Below are positions 26,190 to 34,573 of a stretch of 64,000 nucleotides of DNA, one piece after another. Under the pieces are notes generated by a model. The model did no database searches and was not told the DNA's origin. It was given only the letters and a program-made list of their open reading frames with translations. The DNA comes from Parvularcula sp964556115 (GTDB lineage Bacteria; Pseudomonadota; Alphaproteobacteria; Caulobacterales; Parvularculaceae). Position 1 is the first letter of the stretch. The number at the start of each line of letters is the position of its first letter. The stretch is taken from NCBI GenBank assembly GCA_964556115.1, contig CAZKVC010000007.1, positions 62,001 to 126,000 of the forward strand. The letters are read 5' to 3'. The position numbers and the translations under genes were made by a program.

Positions 26190-27028
26190 TGAGCATCGAA
26201 GCGTTGAGCGGGGTTCGGAGCAGCGAAGAGCGGGGCGGCTCGGTCATGGGCGCGCTGCGCAAGGCGGCGAACCAGTCGGGCCTCGACTTCGACCTGATGC
26301 TCGGCGTCGCCAAGCGGGAGAGCTCCTTGCGGCCCGATGCGAAGGCGGCGACTTCCTCCGCTTCCGGGCTCTTCCAGTTCATCGACCAGACCTGGCTCGG
26401 CGCGGTGAAGGAACACGGCGAGGCCCTGGGTCTCGGCGATGTCGCCAAGGACATCACCCGAACCGACAGGGGCTTCGAAGTCGCAGATCCCGCCCGGCGC
26501 GAGGAGATCCTCAACCTGCGCTTCAAGCCGGACGTCGCAGCCAAGGTCGCAGGCAAGACCTTGGCTGCCGCCAGGGACCGTCTTTCAGCGGCCCTCGGCC
26601 GTGAAGCCAGCGGCTCGGAAATCTACATGGCGCATTTCCTCGGCGAACGCGGCGCGATGCGGATGCTCCAGGCAGGGGAGGGGGCGCAGGCTGCAGCCGT
26701 CGACCCGCGCGCGGCGAAGGCGAACACGCCGCTCTTCTACGAGAATGGCCGGCCGCTTTCCGTGGCCGAATTCAAGAACAAGCTCGCCCTTCATGTCGGC
26801 CTTCGCGAAGGCATGGCCGCTTCGGCGCCAGAGGTCCGCATCCCGATGGCTCCCCCAGCCGCGCGCCAGGCGGCGGCGCCCCGCGGGCCCTTGCCGAGCC
26901 GCGCGCCCGCCCCAGAGCCGGTCATCGAGAACGCCCGGCCCGGCATCTCGCAGCTTCCCCCGCAGCTCTACGCGGCAATCGTCGAGATGCAGTCGGACTT
27001 CATCCTGGGCGGCAAGAAGGACGGCTGA
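26189..27028 (+). CDS. SLT-type lytic transglycosylase, probably flagellar
   Basis: 279 aa. The lysozyme-like fold is marked by LDFDLMLGVAKRESSLRPDA with catalytic Glu in KRESS, then SSASGLFQFIDQTWLGAV. A second block, EIYMAHFLGERGAMRMLQAG, follows. The C-terminal ~100 residues are Pro/Ala-rich. There is no signal peptide, so export could go through the flagellar system. Caulobacter PleA and Rhodobacter SltF are comparable flagellar hydrolases. It is coupled to the fliJ-like gene and could supply the wall-cutting activity missing from the short FlgJ at 3.1-3.4 kb. Confidence 0.8.
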   Translation: MSIEALSGVRSSEERGGSVMGALRKAANQSGLDFDLMLGVAKRESSLRPDAKAATSSASGLFQFIDQTWLGAVKEHGEALGLGDVAKDITRTDRGFEVADPARREEILNLRFKPDVAAKVAGKTLAAARDRLSAALGREASGSEIYMAHFLGERGAMRMLQAGEGAQAAAVDPRAAKANTPLFYENGRPLSVAEFKNKLALHVGLREGMAASAPEVRIPMAPPAARQAAAPRGPLPSRAPAPEPVIENARPGISQLPPQLYAAIVEMQSDFILGGKKDG

Positions 27029-27100
27029 AGCCCTTCCTGCGTCCCGGTTTTGCTGAAAGCGCCATGAGGGCCTAGACTGCCTCCAACCGGAGGACACCCC

Positions 27101-28504
27101 ATGGACGGCTCGCAAGGTCAGACCCTGACTGAAGATTTCGCCCCGATGATGAAGCGGCTGCGCAAGACATTCGCCAGCGGCAAGACCAAGAGCATGGGGT
27201 GGCGCAAGGAGCAGCTCCGCGCCCTCGGCGACGCCATCGCCAAAAACGAGAACCGGATCGCCGAAGCCCTGCGCCAGGACCTCGGCAAGCCGCCTTCGGA
27301 GAGCCTGATTGCCGAGGTCGATTACCTCACCAAGGAATGTGCCCTCGCGGCGAAGAAATGCGAAAGCTGGGCCAAGCCGCGCAAGGTGGGAACGCCGCTC
27401 GCGGCCATGCCTTCCAAAAGCATGATCGTGCCAGAGCCCTTCGGCACGGCCCTCATCATCGGGGCGTGGAATTATCCGCTTCAGGAGGTTTTCGGACCCC
27501 TTGCCGGCGCGATCGCCGCGGGCAACTGCGCCGTCCTCAAACCGTCGGAACTGGCCCCCGCTGCTGCCGAACTTCTGCGGGAGATGGCCGACGCCACACT
27601 GGACCGCGACGCGTTCGCCACGGTGCTGGGTGGGGCGGAGGAGACCTCCGCGCTTCTCGAGCAGCGCTTCGACAAGATCTTCTACACAGGCGGGGCGAGG
27701 GTCGGCCGGATCGTCATGGGTGCCGCCGCCAAGCACCTCACCCCGGTCACGCTCGAGCTTGGCGGCAAGAGCCCGGCCATCGTCGCGGCGGATGCCGATC
27801 TCGACGTGACCGCGCGGCGTGTGGCATGGGCGGCCTTTCTCAATGCAGGGCAGCTCTGTGTCCGGCCCGACCATGTGATGGTCGAGCGGTCTGTCTACGA
27901 ACCGTTCATCGAGAAGCTCAAGGAAACCGTGACGGCGTTTTTCGGCGAGGACCCAAAGCAATCCAACGACTACGCACGGATTGTCAATGAGCGCCATTTC
28001 GATCGGCTCGTCGGGCTGGTCGGCTCCAGCGAGGTGACCGTGGGCGGCCAGCACGACAGGGCCGACCTCTATATCGCGCCGACGGTCCTGAAGAACGTGG
28101 CGGCCAGGGACGCGCCTTCGATGCAGGAGGAAATCTTCGGGCCGATCCTTCCCACATTCGCAGTCGATGACATGGACGAGGCGATCGCGTCCATTAATGG
28201 CCGCGACAAGCCCCTTGCCCTCTATCTCTTCGCCAAGTCCGGCGATCTCGCAGACCGTTTCATCGAGGAGACGAGCTCGGGCACAGTGATGGTGAACGAC
28301 GCGGTGACCTTCCAGATGAACCACCACCTGCCCTTCGGCGGGGTCGGCGAGAGCGGCATGGGCGGTTTTCATGGCAGGCACAGCTTCGATGGGTTCAGCC
28401 ATCTGAAGGCCGTGATGAAGCGGCCTTTCTGGGGTGACGCCTCGCTTCGCTATCCGCCCTATTCGGAAAAGGGGCTGAAAATCCTCCGTAAGGTGATGGG
28501 GTAG
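27101..28504 (+). CDS. NAD(P)-dependent aldehyde dehydrogenase (class 3 / coniferyl-aldehyde type)
   Basis: 467 aa. Rossmann and catalytic motifs: IIGAWNYPLQEVFGPLAGAI, AGNCAVLKPSELAP, VTLELGGKSPAIV with the general-base Glu, and the catalytic Cys in NAGQLCVRPDHV. C-terminal HHLPFGGVGESGMGGFHG fits the class-3 subgroup (fatty, aromatic or coniferyl aldehydes). No signal peptide. It stands alone between the flagellar operon and the GTA-spike pair with its own ribosome site (GGAGGA). The physiological substrate cannot be told. Confidence 0.9.
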   Translation: MDGSQGQTLTEDFAPMMKRLRKTFASGKTKSMGWRKEQLRALGDAIAKNENRIAEALRQDLGKPPSESLIAEVDYLTKECALAAKKCESWAKPRKVGTPLAAMPSKSMIVPEPFGTALIIGAWNYPLQEVFGPLAGAIAAGNCAVLKPSELAPAAAELLREMADATLDRDAFATVLGGAEETSALLEQRFDKIFYTGGARVGRIVMGAAAKHLTPVTLELGGKSPAIVAADADLDVTARRVAWAAFLNAGQLCVRPDHVMVERSVYEPFIEKLKETVTAFFGEDPKQSNDYARIVNERHFDRLVGLVGSSEVTVGGQHDRADLYIAPTVLKNVAARDAPSMQEEIFGPILPTFAVDDMDEAIASINGRDKPLALYLFAKSGDLADRFIEETSSGTVMVNDAVTFQMNHHLPFGGVGESGMGGFHGRHSFDGFSHLKAVMKRPFWGDASLRYPPYSEKGLKILRKVMG

Positions 28505-28575
28505 GGAAGCGACTTATCCCCGCCCCCCGCATGAGGGCTTAGTCTTGCCGGGTGATCTTTTTTCAGGAGACCCGG

Positions 28576-28836
28576 ATGACCGATTTTTCGACCTACCAGC
28601 CCGGCCTCGAGAGCCCGCCCAGCCGTGCTCTCACCATCACGCCGGACGACAACGCCGACGCCCCCCTCACCCTTCGTGGGCTGATGGTTGCGGCGGCAGG
28701 GCATGTGGCCGTCACGACCCTCGAGGGCGACGAAGTGGTCCTGCCTGCGCTTCAGCCGGGAGTGCAATACGCCATCCTTGCGAGCCGTATCCGCGCGACA
28801 GGCACGACGGCGACCGGTATCGTCGGGCTCGCCTGA
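28576..28836 (+). CDS. GTA-type head-spike base protein (GhsA / Rcc01079 family)
   Basis: 86 aa. The pattern MTDFSTYQPGLESPPSRALT, ITPDD, LTLRGLMVAAAGHVAV and the end RIRATGTTATGIVGLA matches the short spike-base proteins of the Rhodobacter capsulatus gene transfer agent (rcc01079). The ATG at 28576 follows CAGGAGA. It overlaps the next gene by one base (TGATG). In R. capsulatus the two spike genes likewise lie away from the main GTA cluster. No other GTA structural gene is in the window. The family call is from memory of the motif pattern. Confidence 0.75.
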   Translation: MTDFSTYQPGLESPPSRALTITPDDNADAPLTLRGLMVAAAGHVAVTTLEGDEVVLPALQPGVQYAILASRIRATGTTATGIVGLA

Positions 28837-30242
28837 TGCGGCTGGGTCTTCATCTCGCATCTGGTCGGGACGGTGGCCTGACCGGCGCTGCCGTCCTGCC
28901 CCCGCCGGACCAGGGCGGTGATACAGCGGCGCCGCAGCCTGACTGGTCCCCAGCCCCCCTTGCTGCGAGCGAAGCGGCTGCCGGGTTTCACGGCCATACC
29001 CGCTACGATGCGGCTAATGACCGGACCTATTTCGACGCAGGCAAGACCGTCTGGGTCGGCCAGATCCGGGGCAGCGAGGCGGTCCTTGGTATGGGAACGA
29101 ATTGGGGTCAGAGCCATGCCCAGTTCGCCCATATCACCGTCGACGGCGTACGCTCTCCCGGCCTTCTGCCGATGACCAATGGGGAACTGACGCTGTTTTC
29201 CGGCCTGGCCGATGAGGCGCACCTGGTCTCGGTCGACCTCAGCGAAGCTTTCGGCACCGCCGCCTATATTCCCGGCGCCGGGCCTGGCCTCACGGTCGCC
29301 GGTGAAGCGCCAGAAGCGCTCCTTCCTGCCTACCGCTATCACTTCGCCAGGCCGGACGTGGTGACCGGAACGGCGCTGACGGATCATCCGTCTAGTGACG
29401 GGTTCGAGCCCGCCAGGGTCCTGGACCGCTCGCCCGGTACCGGGTCGATGTTCCCGTCCATGGGTCTGCGCGGAAGCTTTTCGGAGCTGATCTTCACCGT
29501 CAGGCCGCCGGCTTCGCCAGTGAGTGTCTACGTTTCGGTCGATGGTGGGGACCCCCTGCGCCTCGACCCGACTTCAGGTGTGGCGCGTTATGTGCCGGAA
29601 CCCGGCGAGCACAGCTACTGCATCTGGACCGATGCGACGGGGCGGACCCTTGTGGTCGGGACCAACGAGGCAGCGGATCTCGCCTACCAGCCACCGCGGC
29701 TATTCGCGATCGGCCATTCGATCACTGAAGGCGTTGCCGCAGGGGACGAGGACGGGGTTCTTCGTCTTGCATCGTTTACGGACCTTCCCATGACGGCGGC
29801 GCGCAATGGCTATGTCCCGGGAATTTCCGGAATCGGCGGCAACCGGGTCGACCATGCCGCCGCGCGGATCGACGGCGTTCTCTCAAAGATGACGATCGCG
29901 CCGCAGGACGTCGCGATCGTCGATCTCGGCCGGAACGATTCAAGCCTCGATGGGCAGGCGGCGACGGACTACCACGCGATCCTCGACAGTCTGAAAGCCA
30001 GGGGCTTCGGCCGCATCCTCTGCCTGTCGGTGATGTATGACGGCACCGCCTTCGATGGTCTGAACCAGCAGATGCGGGATATCATCTCATCACGGAACGA
30101 TAGCTCGATCATCTATATCGACCGGGACCACTACACCCCTGCGAACGGTGTCACTGCGCCCGACGGTGTCCACCCCGACCGGGCGGGTTATCTTGCAATG
30201 AACGAGCTGAACAAGGCAGCTATCGATCCCTACCTGCCCTAG
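28836..30242 (+). CDS. GTA-type head-spike fibre with SGNH/GDSL hydrolase domain (GhsB-like)
   Basis: 468 aa. N-terminal ~270 residues are beta-rich with Gly/Asp repeats, as in spike or fibre proteins. The C-terminal domain (about 285-468) has SGNH-hydrolase blocks: FAIGHSITEG with Ser295 (GHS in place of GDS), SGIGGNRVD, VDLGRNDSS with Asn367, and DGVHPDRAGY with Asp443/His446. In R. capsulatus GhsB binds the capsule; an esterase domain here suggests deacylation of a surface polysaccharide. Coupled to the spike-base gene. Its stop shares CTAG with the stop of the convergent fliG2. Confidence 0.75.
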   Translation: MRLGLHLASGRDGGLTGAAVLPPPDQGGDTAAPQPDWSPAPLAASEAAAGFHGHTRYDAANDRTYFDAGKTVWVGQIRGSEAVLGMGTNWGQSHAQFAHITVDGVRSPGLLPMTNGELTLFSGLADEAHLVSVDLSEAFGTAAYIPGAGPGLTVAGEAPEALLPAYRYHFARPDVVTGTALTDHPSSDGFEPARVLDRSPGTGSMFPSMGLRGSFSELIFTVRPPASPVSVYVSVDGGDPLRLDPTSGVARYVPEPGEHSYCIWTDATGRTLVVGTNEAADLAYQPPRLFAIGHSITEGVAAGDEDGVLRLASFTDLPMTAARNGYVPGISGIGGNRVDHAAARIDGVLSKMTIAPQDVAIVDLGRNDSSLDGQAATDYHAILDSLKARGFGRILCLSVMYDGTAFDGLNQQMRDIISSRNDSSIIYIDRDHYTPANGVTAPDGVHPDRAGYLAMNELNKAAIDPYLP

Positions 30243-31300
30243 GCGCCCTCCGTCAGCGGCTTGAATGCAAACCGTTCTTCCTCGGACCAGTCGATGAGGG
30301 TAGACAGAAGCTCGGCCTGGGCATCTTCCCCCTCATCAGCACTGATGGGGGGGTGCTCTTCGATCCGCTCACGGATTTGTTCGGCGAGACGCTGAGAAAT
30401 GCTGGCAAAGAGGAACTCCGCCGTCTCGGTATGCACGTTGAGTGCGTGCTTCATCGCCGGGTCGAGCACCTTGCGGTCGACTTCGCGGAAGATCATGGGC
30501 GCGATGCTTTTCGGTAGCGCCTTGTGAAGAAGGGCAAAGCTCAAAAGCTTGTCCTCCAATGCTTCCGCCGCGAGCGGAGCATCCGCCTTCAAGGGTTCGA
30601 TGATCGCTTTCTGGACCCGCGCAGGGACGGCGTTGAGGGCGGCCGCTACGGGCACGGAAGGATCGTCCTTGCTACCCGAAAGTGCCTTGAGGCGCAGGGG
30701 AACCTCGCGGCGCAGGTTTTCCGCGACAGCGTCCATCGTTTCGGGGCGCGGCTTGTTCGGGGCCATTGTGATCCTGATGACTTCGGCTGCTTTGGGCGGC
30801 GGAAGGATCGCGAGGATCGCCGCTGCGCGGCTGCGGTCCATCTGGCGGATCACGGCCGCGATGACGCCGGGCCGCTCGTCCATGACCAGTTGCGCGACCT
30901 TGTCCGGTTCAAGATCAAGGACATAGGACCAGACGGCCTCGGGCCCCGCGCCGTCATCCAGAGAGCCCTCGGTCTGGGTTTCCTGCGGCGCGTCCTCGTC
31001 AGGCGGAGCCAGAAGAACTTTCTCCAGCCCTTCCGCCCTGCGCGCGCCTCCTGCTACCACGGGCAGGGGCCCTTCGAGCGCGCGAAGATAACTCTCCACG
31101 GCCTCGCGTAGCGAAAGGCCATCAAGCATGGGCAGGGTACGGAAGGCCTCGACGGCCTTCTCGGCGTGGCCGTCGTCAAAACGCGACGCGATCTCGCGGG
31201 CGGTCCCCGGATCGAGCAGGCTCAAGATAACGGCCGCCTTCTGCGAGCCGGAAAGCACCGGTTTGCTGGGCGCGGCAGGGTCGGAGGAAACTTCGGTCAT
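30239..31300 (-). CDS. FliG2, divergent second rotor protein
   Basis: 353 aa. Recognisable as FliG by N-terminal LSGSQKAAVILSLLDPGTAR, a middle domain where ERPGVIAAVIRQMD stands in place of EHPQTIAVVL (the EHPQT signature is lost), and C-terminal ALEDKLLSFALLHKALPKSI with REVDRKVLDPAMKHA. The torque helix has fewer clear charged matches than FliG1. It is last of fliF2-fliN2-fliP2-fliG2 and overlaps fliP2 by 4 bases (ATGA). It may pair with FliF2 in a second or hybrid rotor. Confidence 0.8.
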   Translation of the reverse strand: MTEVSSDPAAPSKPVLSGSQKAAVILSLLDPGTAREIASRFDDGHAEKAVEAFRTLPMLDGLSLREAVESYLRALEGPLPVVAGGARRAEGLEKVLLAPPDEDAPQETQTEGSLDDGAGPEAVWSYVLDLEPDKVAQLVMDERPGVIAAVIRQMDRSRAAAILAILPPPKAAEVIRITMAPNKPRPETMDAVAENLRREVPLRLKALSGSKDDPSVPVAAALNAVPARVQKAIIEPLKADAPLAAEALEDKLLSFALLHKALPKSIAPMIFREVDRKVLDPAMKHALNVHTETAEFLFASISQRLAEQIRERIEEHPPISADEGEDAQAELLSTLIDWSEEERFAFKPLTEGA

Positions 31301-32034
31301 GACATATATCCGCGCAGGAGCGCTTCGGTCAGGCTGGTCCAGCCATCGACAACGACGAAAAAGGCGAGCTTGAAGGGAAGGGCGACCACGGCAGGGGGCA
31401 CCATCATCATGCCCATCGCCATCAGGACGGAGGCGACGACAAGATCGATGATCAGAAAGGGGAGGAAAAGTGCAAAGCCGATCTGAAAGGCGCGCGTGAT
31501 CTCCGACAGCATGAAGGACGGAACCAGAAGCGAAAGGGATGGGGCAGCATCGTCCGTCACCGGACGTCCGACCGCATCGCCGAGCCGGAAGACGGTATCG
31601 GGATCGACGCGCTCTTCCATGAACACCCGGAAGGCGTCGATGACCGGTCCGGCGGCTTCGGTTTCGGTTATCTCCCCGTCGAGAAGCGGCTGGATACCAA
31701 GGCGCCAGGCATCGCTCAGCACTGGCTCCATGATGAACCAGGTCAGGAAAATGGCGAGGCTTGTCAGCATCATGGCGGGCGGCGCGGACTGAAGACCCAG
31801 CGCCTGACGCAGGAACGAGAAGACGATCGCGATGAAGGGAAAGCAGGTCACCATCATCAGAAGGCCGGGGGCCAGGCTGAGAAGGGTGACCAGCGCCACG
31901 GTCGGCAGCAGGACCTGGCGCAGGGATGTCGTGTCCTGAAGGAAGCCTTCCACCTCCGGTGCGACATCGACGTCCTGCGCCGCGGCCGATCCGGTCGACA
32001 GCGCGACGATCAGAATAAGGATCAGCCGTAGCAT
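31297..32034 (-). CDS. FliP2, second export-gate protein
   Basis: 245 aa. Signal peptide (ILIVALSTGSAAAQDV). Family motifs are well kept: LLSLAPGLLMMVTCFPFIAI, PPAMMLTSLAIFLTWFIMEP, LVPSFMLSEITRAFQIGFAL, FLPFLIIDLVVASVLMAMGM and ALPFKLAFFVVVDGW. The C-terminal half looks nearer to the canonical enterobacterial FliP than FliP1 does. It lacks the EID-containing insert of FliP1. It overlaps fliN2 by 13 bases and fliG2 by 4. Confidence 0.88.
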   Translation of the reverse strand: MLRLILILIVALSTGSAAAQDVDVAPEVEGFLQDTTSLRQVLLPTVALVTLLSLAPGLLMMVTCFPFIAIVFSFLRQALGLQSAPPAMMLTSLAIFLTWFIMEPVLSDAWRLGIQPLLDGEITETEAAGPVIDAFRVFMEERVDPDTVFRLGDAVGRPVTDDAAPSLSLLVPSFMLSEITRAFQIGFALFLPFLIIDLVVASVLMAMGMMMVPPAVVALPFKLAFFVVVDGWTSLTEALLRGYMS

Positions 32035-32309
32035 GGTCCGTCCATGCCGATGGTCTCGGTGATGTGGAGGGCGAGGCCTTGCCCGTCTTCGGTCTCTTCA
32101 AGCTCACCGCGGGCGATCACCCTGCCATTGGCGAGAAGCTCCAGCGGGCGCTCCGCACTCTCGTCGAGGGCGATAAGGGCGCCTGTCTTCAGCTCACGGA
32201 GTTCACCGACTGTCCGCACGGCTGTCCCGATACGGACCGAGAGCTCGATACGGAGCGAAGACAGGACAGGAGGAAAGGAGGCGGGTTTTTCAAGTTCCGT
32301 GGACGTCAT
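32022..32309 (-). CDS. FliN2, short second SpoA-domain switch protein
   Basis: 95 aa, just a SpoA domain: LRIELSVRIGTAVRTVGELR, ELKTGALIALDESAERPLEL, NGRVIARGELEETEDGQGLA, LHITE. It lacks the acidic N-terminal extension of FliN1. It sits between fliF2 (4-base overlap) and fliP2 (13-base overlap), the same relative order as fliF-(fliH)-fliN-fliP in the main operon. Confidence 0.8.
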   Translation of the reverse strand: MTSTELEKPASFPPVLSSLRIELSVRIGTAVRTVGELRELKTGALIALDESAERPLELLANGRVIARGELEETEDGQGLALHITETIGMDGPCYG

Positions 32310-33784
32310 GCTGCGTTATTCTCCTTGTCGTCGAGCCATGCGTTGAGAAGGGTACCGGCCTTGTCGACATTCGCCGCGCTGCGGTCGGTCAGAAGCCTAA
32401 CCGGATCCTGCGCGAAGCCGTCATGGGAAGGGGCGGGAAGCGCGCCGCTGGTTTCCGAGACGAGCTCCGCAGCCAGGACATCGTCCGTGCCCCGTCCGGA
32501 GAAGAGCGGCCTGACGACGAACAGCCCGAAGAGGAGGGCTGAAAGGCCAAGGATACCGGTCTGAATGAGAGAGGCGAGGGGCAGGCCGGTATACCACGGG
32601 ACCTGAGGTTCGGGCAGGGCGGGGACCTGGCCGAATGGCATGGCGGTCACGGTCAGAACATCGCCCCGTTCGGGATCGAGGCCAGCCGCTGCGCTCAAGA
32701 GTGTACGGAGCGTCTCCATCTCTTCGGCGCTGCGTTCCGAGCCGGGCACTTCGTTGATAAGTGCTGCGACGGAGATGCGGCGGACCGCGCCCGGCAGGCG
32801 TTCGACCCGCCGGTCGGTGGTGCTGACGGCATAGGCCGTTTCCTCGCGGGTTTCTTCTTCCTCGGCGGCGCGGTCGTTGGTGGCGGCCTCGCCGTCAGGA
32901 AGGTCCGAAGCGATGGTGACCGCGCCTTCGCTGCCTTCCTCGCGGCTGCGGGCGGTTTCTCGTTTGGCGTTGATGACCACGGCAGTTTCGGGATCGACGA
33001 GATGTTCAGCGACCTCTTCGCGCTCGTGGCTCACATCGACCGCGACGTTGACGCGGGCATTGCCGGGGCCGACCCGCGCTTCGAGAAGACGGGTCAGGTC
33101 GGCTTCCAGCTGGTCGGCCTGCCTTCCTCCTGCCGCGGTGCCAAGTTCGTCGGCTTCACTGAGAAGGCCCATGCTCGTCTCGACGACAGCCACTTCGCTT
33201 GCGGAAAGTCCCGGGATCGCAAGGGCGGTCAGGTAGCGGACGGCCTTCACCTGTCCCTGGTCGAGGCCGGAGGGCGCGGTGATCGTCACCGAGGCGGTGC
33301 GGCCCTCGCGGCGGCTCGCGAACCCGCGCCGTTCGTCGATGCCGATGTGGACCCGCGCGGCGGTGATGCCGGGGATTGTCATCAGTGTGCGCGCAAGCTC
33401 GCCTTCCTTGGCGCGCCAATAGGTGACCGAGAACATGTCCGAGGTGGTCGAGAAACCATCGAGTCGGTCAAGAAGCTCATACCCTTCGGCGGCGGGACGC
33501 GGAAGGTTGCGGGCCGCGAGGCTCAGCCGCAGGGCATCGCGCTGGTCCCTGGCCACGTGGATGCTTCCCCCGCGGACCGTGTAGGGAACGCTGTCCTTGT
33601 CGAGAGCAGCAATCACCTCGCCGGCTGCAACCGGGTCGAGCCCCGCGTAGAGAAGTGCCTCTTCCTCACTGCCGGTCATGGCCAGCATTCCCGCGGCCAG
33701 GGCGAGACTGACACCAGCCCCGGCCCCGGCAATGATTTTCTGCTTGCGCGAGAGCGCGCCCCAGCGAGCCTTGATCTGCTCCAT
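32306..33784 (-). CDS. FliF2, divergent second MS-ring protein
   Basis: 492 aa against 570 for FliF1. N-terminal helix KIIAGAGAGVSLALAAGMLA, then YscJ/FliF motifs (LLYAGLDPVAAGEVIAALDK, YELLDRLDGFSTTSDMFSVT, YWRAKEGELARTLMTIPGIT, AARVHIGI). A second helix lies near 420 (GILGLSALLFGLFVVRPLF). A C-terminal tail, AANVDKAGTLLNAWLDDKEN, resembles the FliG-binding end. First gene of a four-gene overlapping operon, divergent from the DUF6468-type gene across 101 bases. All domain boundaries look intact, so it is not an obvious pseudogene. Confidence 0.85.
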   Translation of the reverse strand: MEQIKARWGALSRKQKIIAGAGAGVSLALAAGMLAMTGSEEEALLYAGLDPVAAGEVIAALDKDSVPYTVRGGSIHVARDQRDALRLSLAARNLPRPAAEGYELLDRLDGFSTTSDMFSVTYWRAKEGELARTLMTIPGITAARVHIGIDERRGFASRREGRTASVTITAPSGLDQGQVKAVRYLTALAIPGLSASEVAVVETSMGLLSEADELGTAAGGRQADQLEADLTRLLEARVGPGNARVNVAVDVSHEREEVAEHLVDPETAVVINAKRETARSREEGSEGAVTIASDLPDGEAATNDRAAEEEETREETAYAVSTTDRRVERLPGAVRRISVAALINEVPGSERSAEEMETLRTLLSAAAGLDPERGDVLTVTAMPFGQVPALPEPQVPWYTGLPLASLIQTGILGLSALLFGLFVVRPLFSGRGTDDVLAAELVSETSGALPAPSHDGFAQDPVRLLTDRSAANVDKAGTLLNAWLDDKENNAA

Positions 33785-33885
33785 GCCCTTACCACCTTCA
33801 ACCTGAGGTGGTTATGAAAGAGGAAACCTTAATCAAGCGTTTACCTCTGGTTGCAAAACCGGAGCGGTGACGGAAGGAGAAACCC

Positions 33886-34449
33886 GTGCCCGAACAATTC
33901 GCTCTTTATGCTGACGCCATTCTCCTGATGGCGTGTCTCGGCGCATCGCTCGTATGCCTGCGCCTCCACCGGGAGTTGAAACGCCTCCGCCTGCTGGACG
34001 GTGGGCTCGGTAAGGCGGTCAAGGAGATGAATGCCGCCACTGGCGCGGTCCGCGACGCGCAGGAGAACCTGCGCGATCAGATCCAGAAGGACCTTGCCGA
34101 ACTCGACCGCCGCTGCGCGGCCCTCAAATCGAAGCGGCAGGAGATCGACGATCTTCTCGATGCGATGGAAGGCCAGGCCGCCTACCAGAGCCGGAAGTGC
34201 CGCAATGCGCAGGACGTGGCGGAGCGGGCGCTCCTGCCGCTGATTTCGAAAGCAGAAGTCGAGATCCGTACCCTGACCCAGGCGATCGAAGTGGCCTCGC
34301 AGCTCGGCGCGCGTCCGGCGCCCATGCCGCAGCCGCCGGCCAATGAGCAGATGCGCGCTGCCGATCTTTCTTCGCGCCATGCGCCCCGTACCACGCGGGT
34401 GACCGATCAGGCATCCAATCCGTTCCTGCGGTCAGCCGCCCATGGGTAA
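33886..34449 (+). CDS. DUF6468-type flagellar-associated coiled-coil protein
   Basis: 187 aa. One N-terminal membrane helix (YADAILLMACLGASLVCLRL) precedes a cytoplasmic coiled coil (about 45-145: REL.RLRLLDGGLGKAVKEM, IQKDLAELDRRCAALKSKRQ, VEIRTLTQAIEVASQL) and a Pro-rich tail. Proteins of this plan sit beside motor and switch genes in many alphaproteobacteria; the function is unknown. It is divergent from fliF2, suggesting shared control. The gap contains TTAA-N7-TTTA (33829-33843), a near match to a CtrA box. Confidence 0.6.
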   Translation: MPEQFALYADAILLMACLGASLVCLRLHRELKRLRLLDGGLGKAVKEMNAATGAVRDAQENLRDQIQKDLAELDRRCAALKSKRQEIDDLLDAMEGQAAYQSRKCRNAQDVAERALLPLISKAEVEIRTLTQAIEVASQLGARPAPMPQPPANEQMRAADLSSRHAPRTTRVTDQASNPFLRSAAHG

Positions 34450-34573
34450 GCGATTTCCCATCCTCCCCCTCATGGCCGCCCTGTTCATCCTGGCAGGCGC
34501 GGGCCATGTCGATGGACCCAGGCAGATGATCGAGGTGCTGATGGAGGATGTCAGTCCACCCGCCGCGCCTTGA
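34442..34573 (+). CDS. Possible 43-aa hydrophobic peptide coupled to the DUF6468-type gene
   Basis: The ATG overlaps the last 8 bases of the preceding gene. The product starts MGKRFPILPLMAALFILAGA, a signal-like segment, and ends VSPPAAP. Its tail overlaps the 3' end of the convergent gene by 23 bases. In other alphaproteobacteria a MotE-like gene often follows the DUF6468 gene, so this could be the remnant 5' end of such a gene. Short and unproven. Confidence 0.3.
   Translation: MGKRFPILPLMAALFILAGAGHVDGPRQMIEVLMEDVSPPAAP

Noticed and set aside
26585..28402. 605-codon minus-strand frame opposite the transglycosylase and aldehyde dehydrogenase
   Set aside because: Spans two real genes and the gap between them. 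No domain.
31297..32034. FliP2 as part of a virulence-type III secretion system
   Set aside because: It is in an operon with FliF-, FliN- and FliG-type genes, and FliG is exclusive to flagella. No needle, secretin or effector gene is nearby.
30239..32107. A 622-codon reading that would fuse an extra N-terminal half to FliG2
   Set aside because: The upstream half is an out-of-frame shadow of fliP2. FliG2 has its own ATG at 31300 in an ATGA overlap.
33829..33843. TTAA-N7-TTTA as a CtrA box between fliF2 and the DUF6468-type gene
   Set aside because: One mismatch from TTAA-N7-TTAA and only a single case, so kept as a remark and not as a feature.
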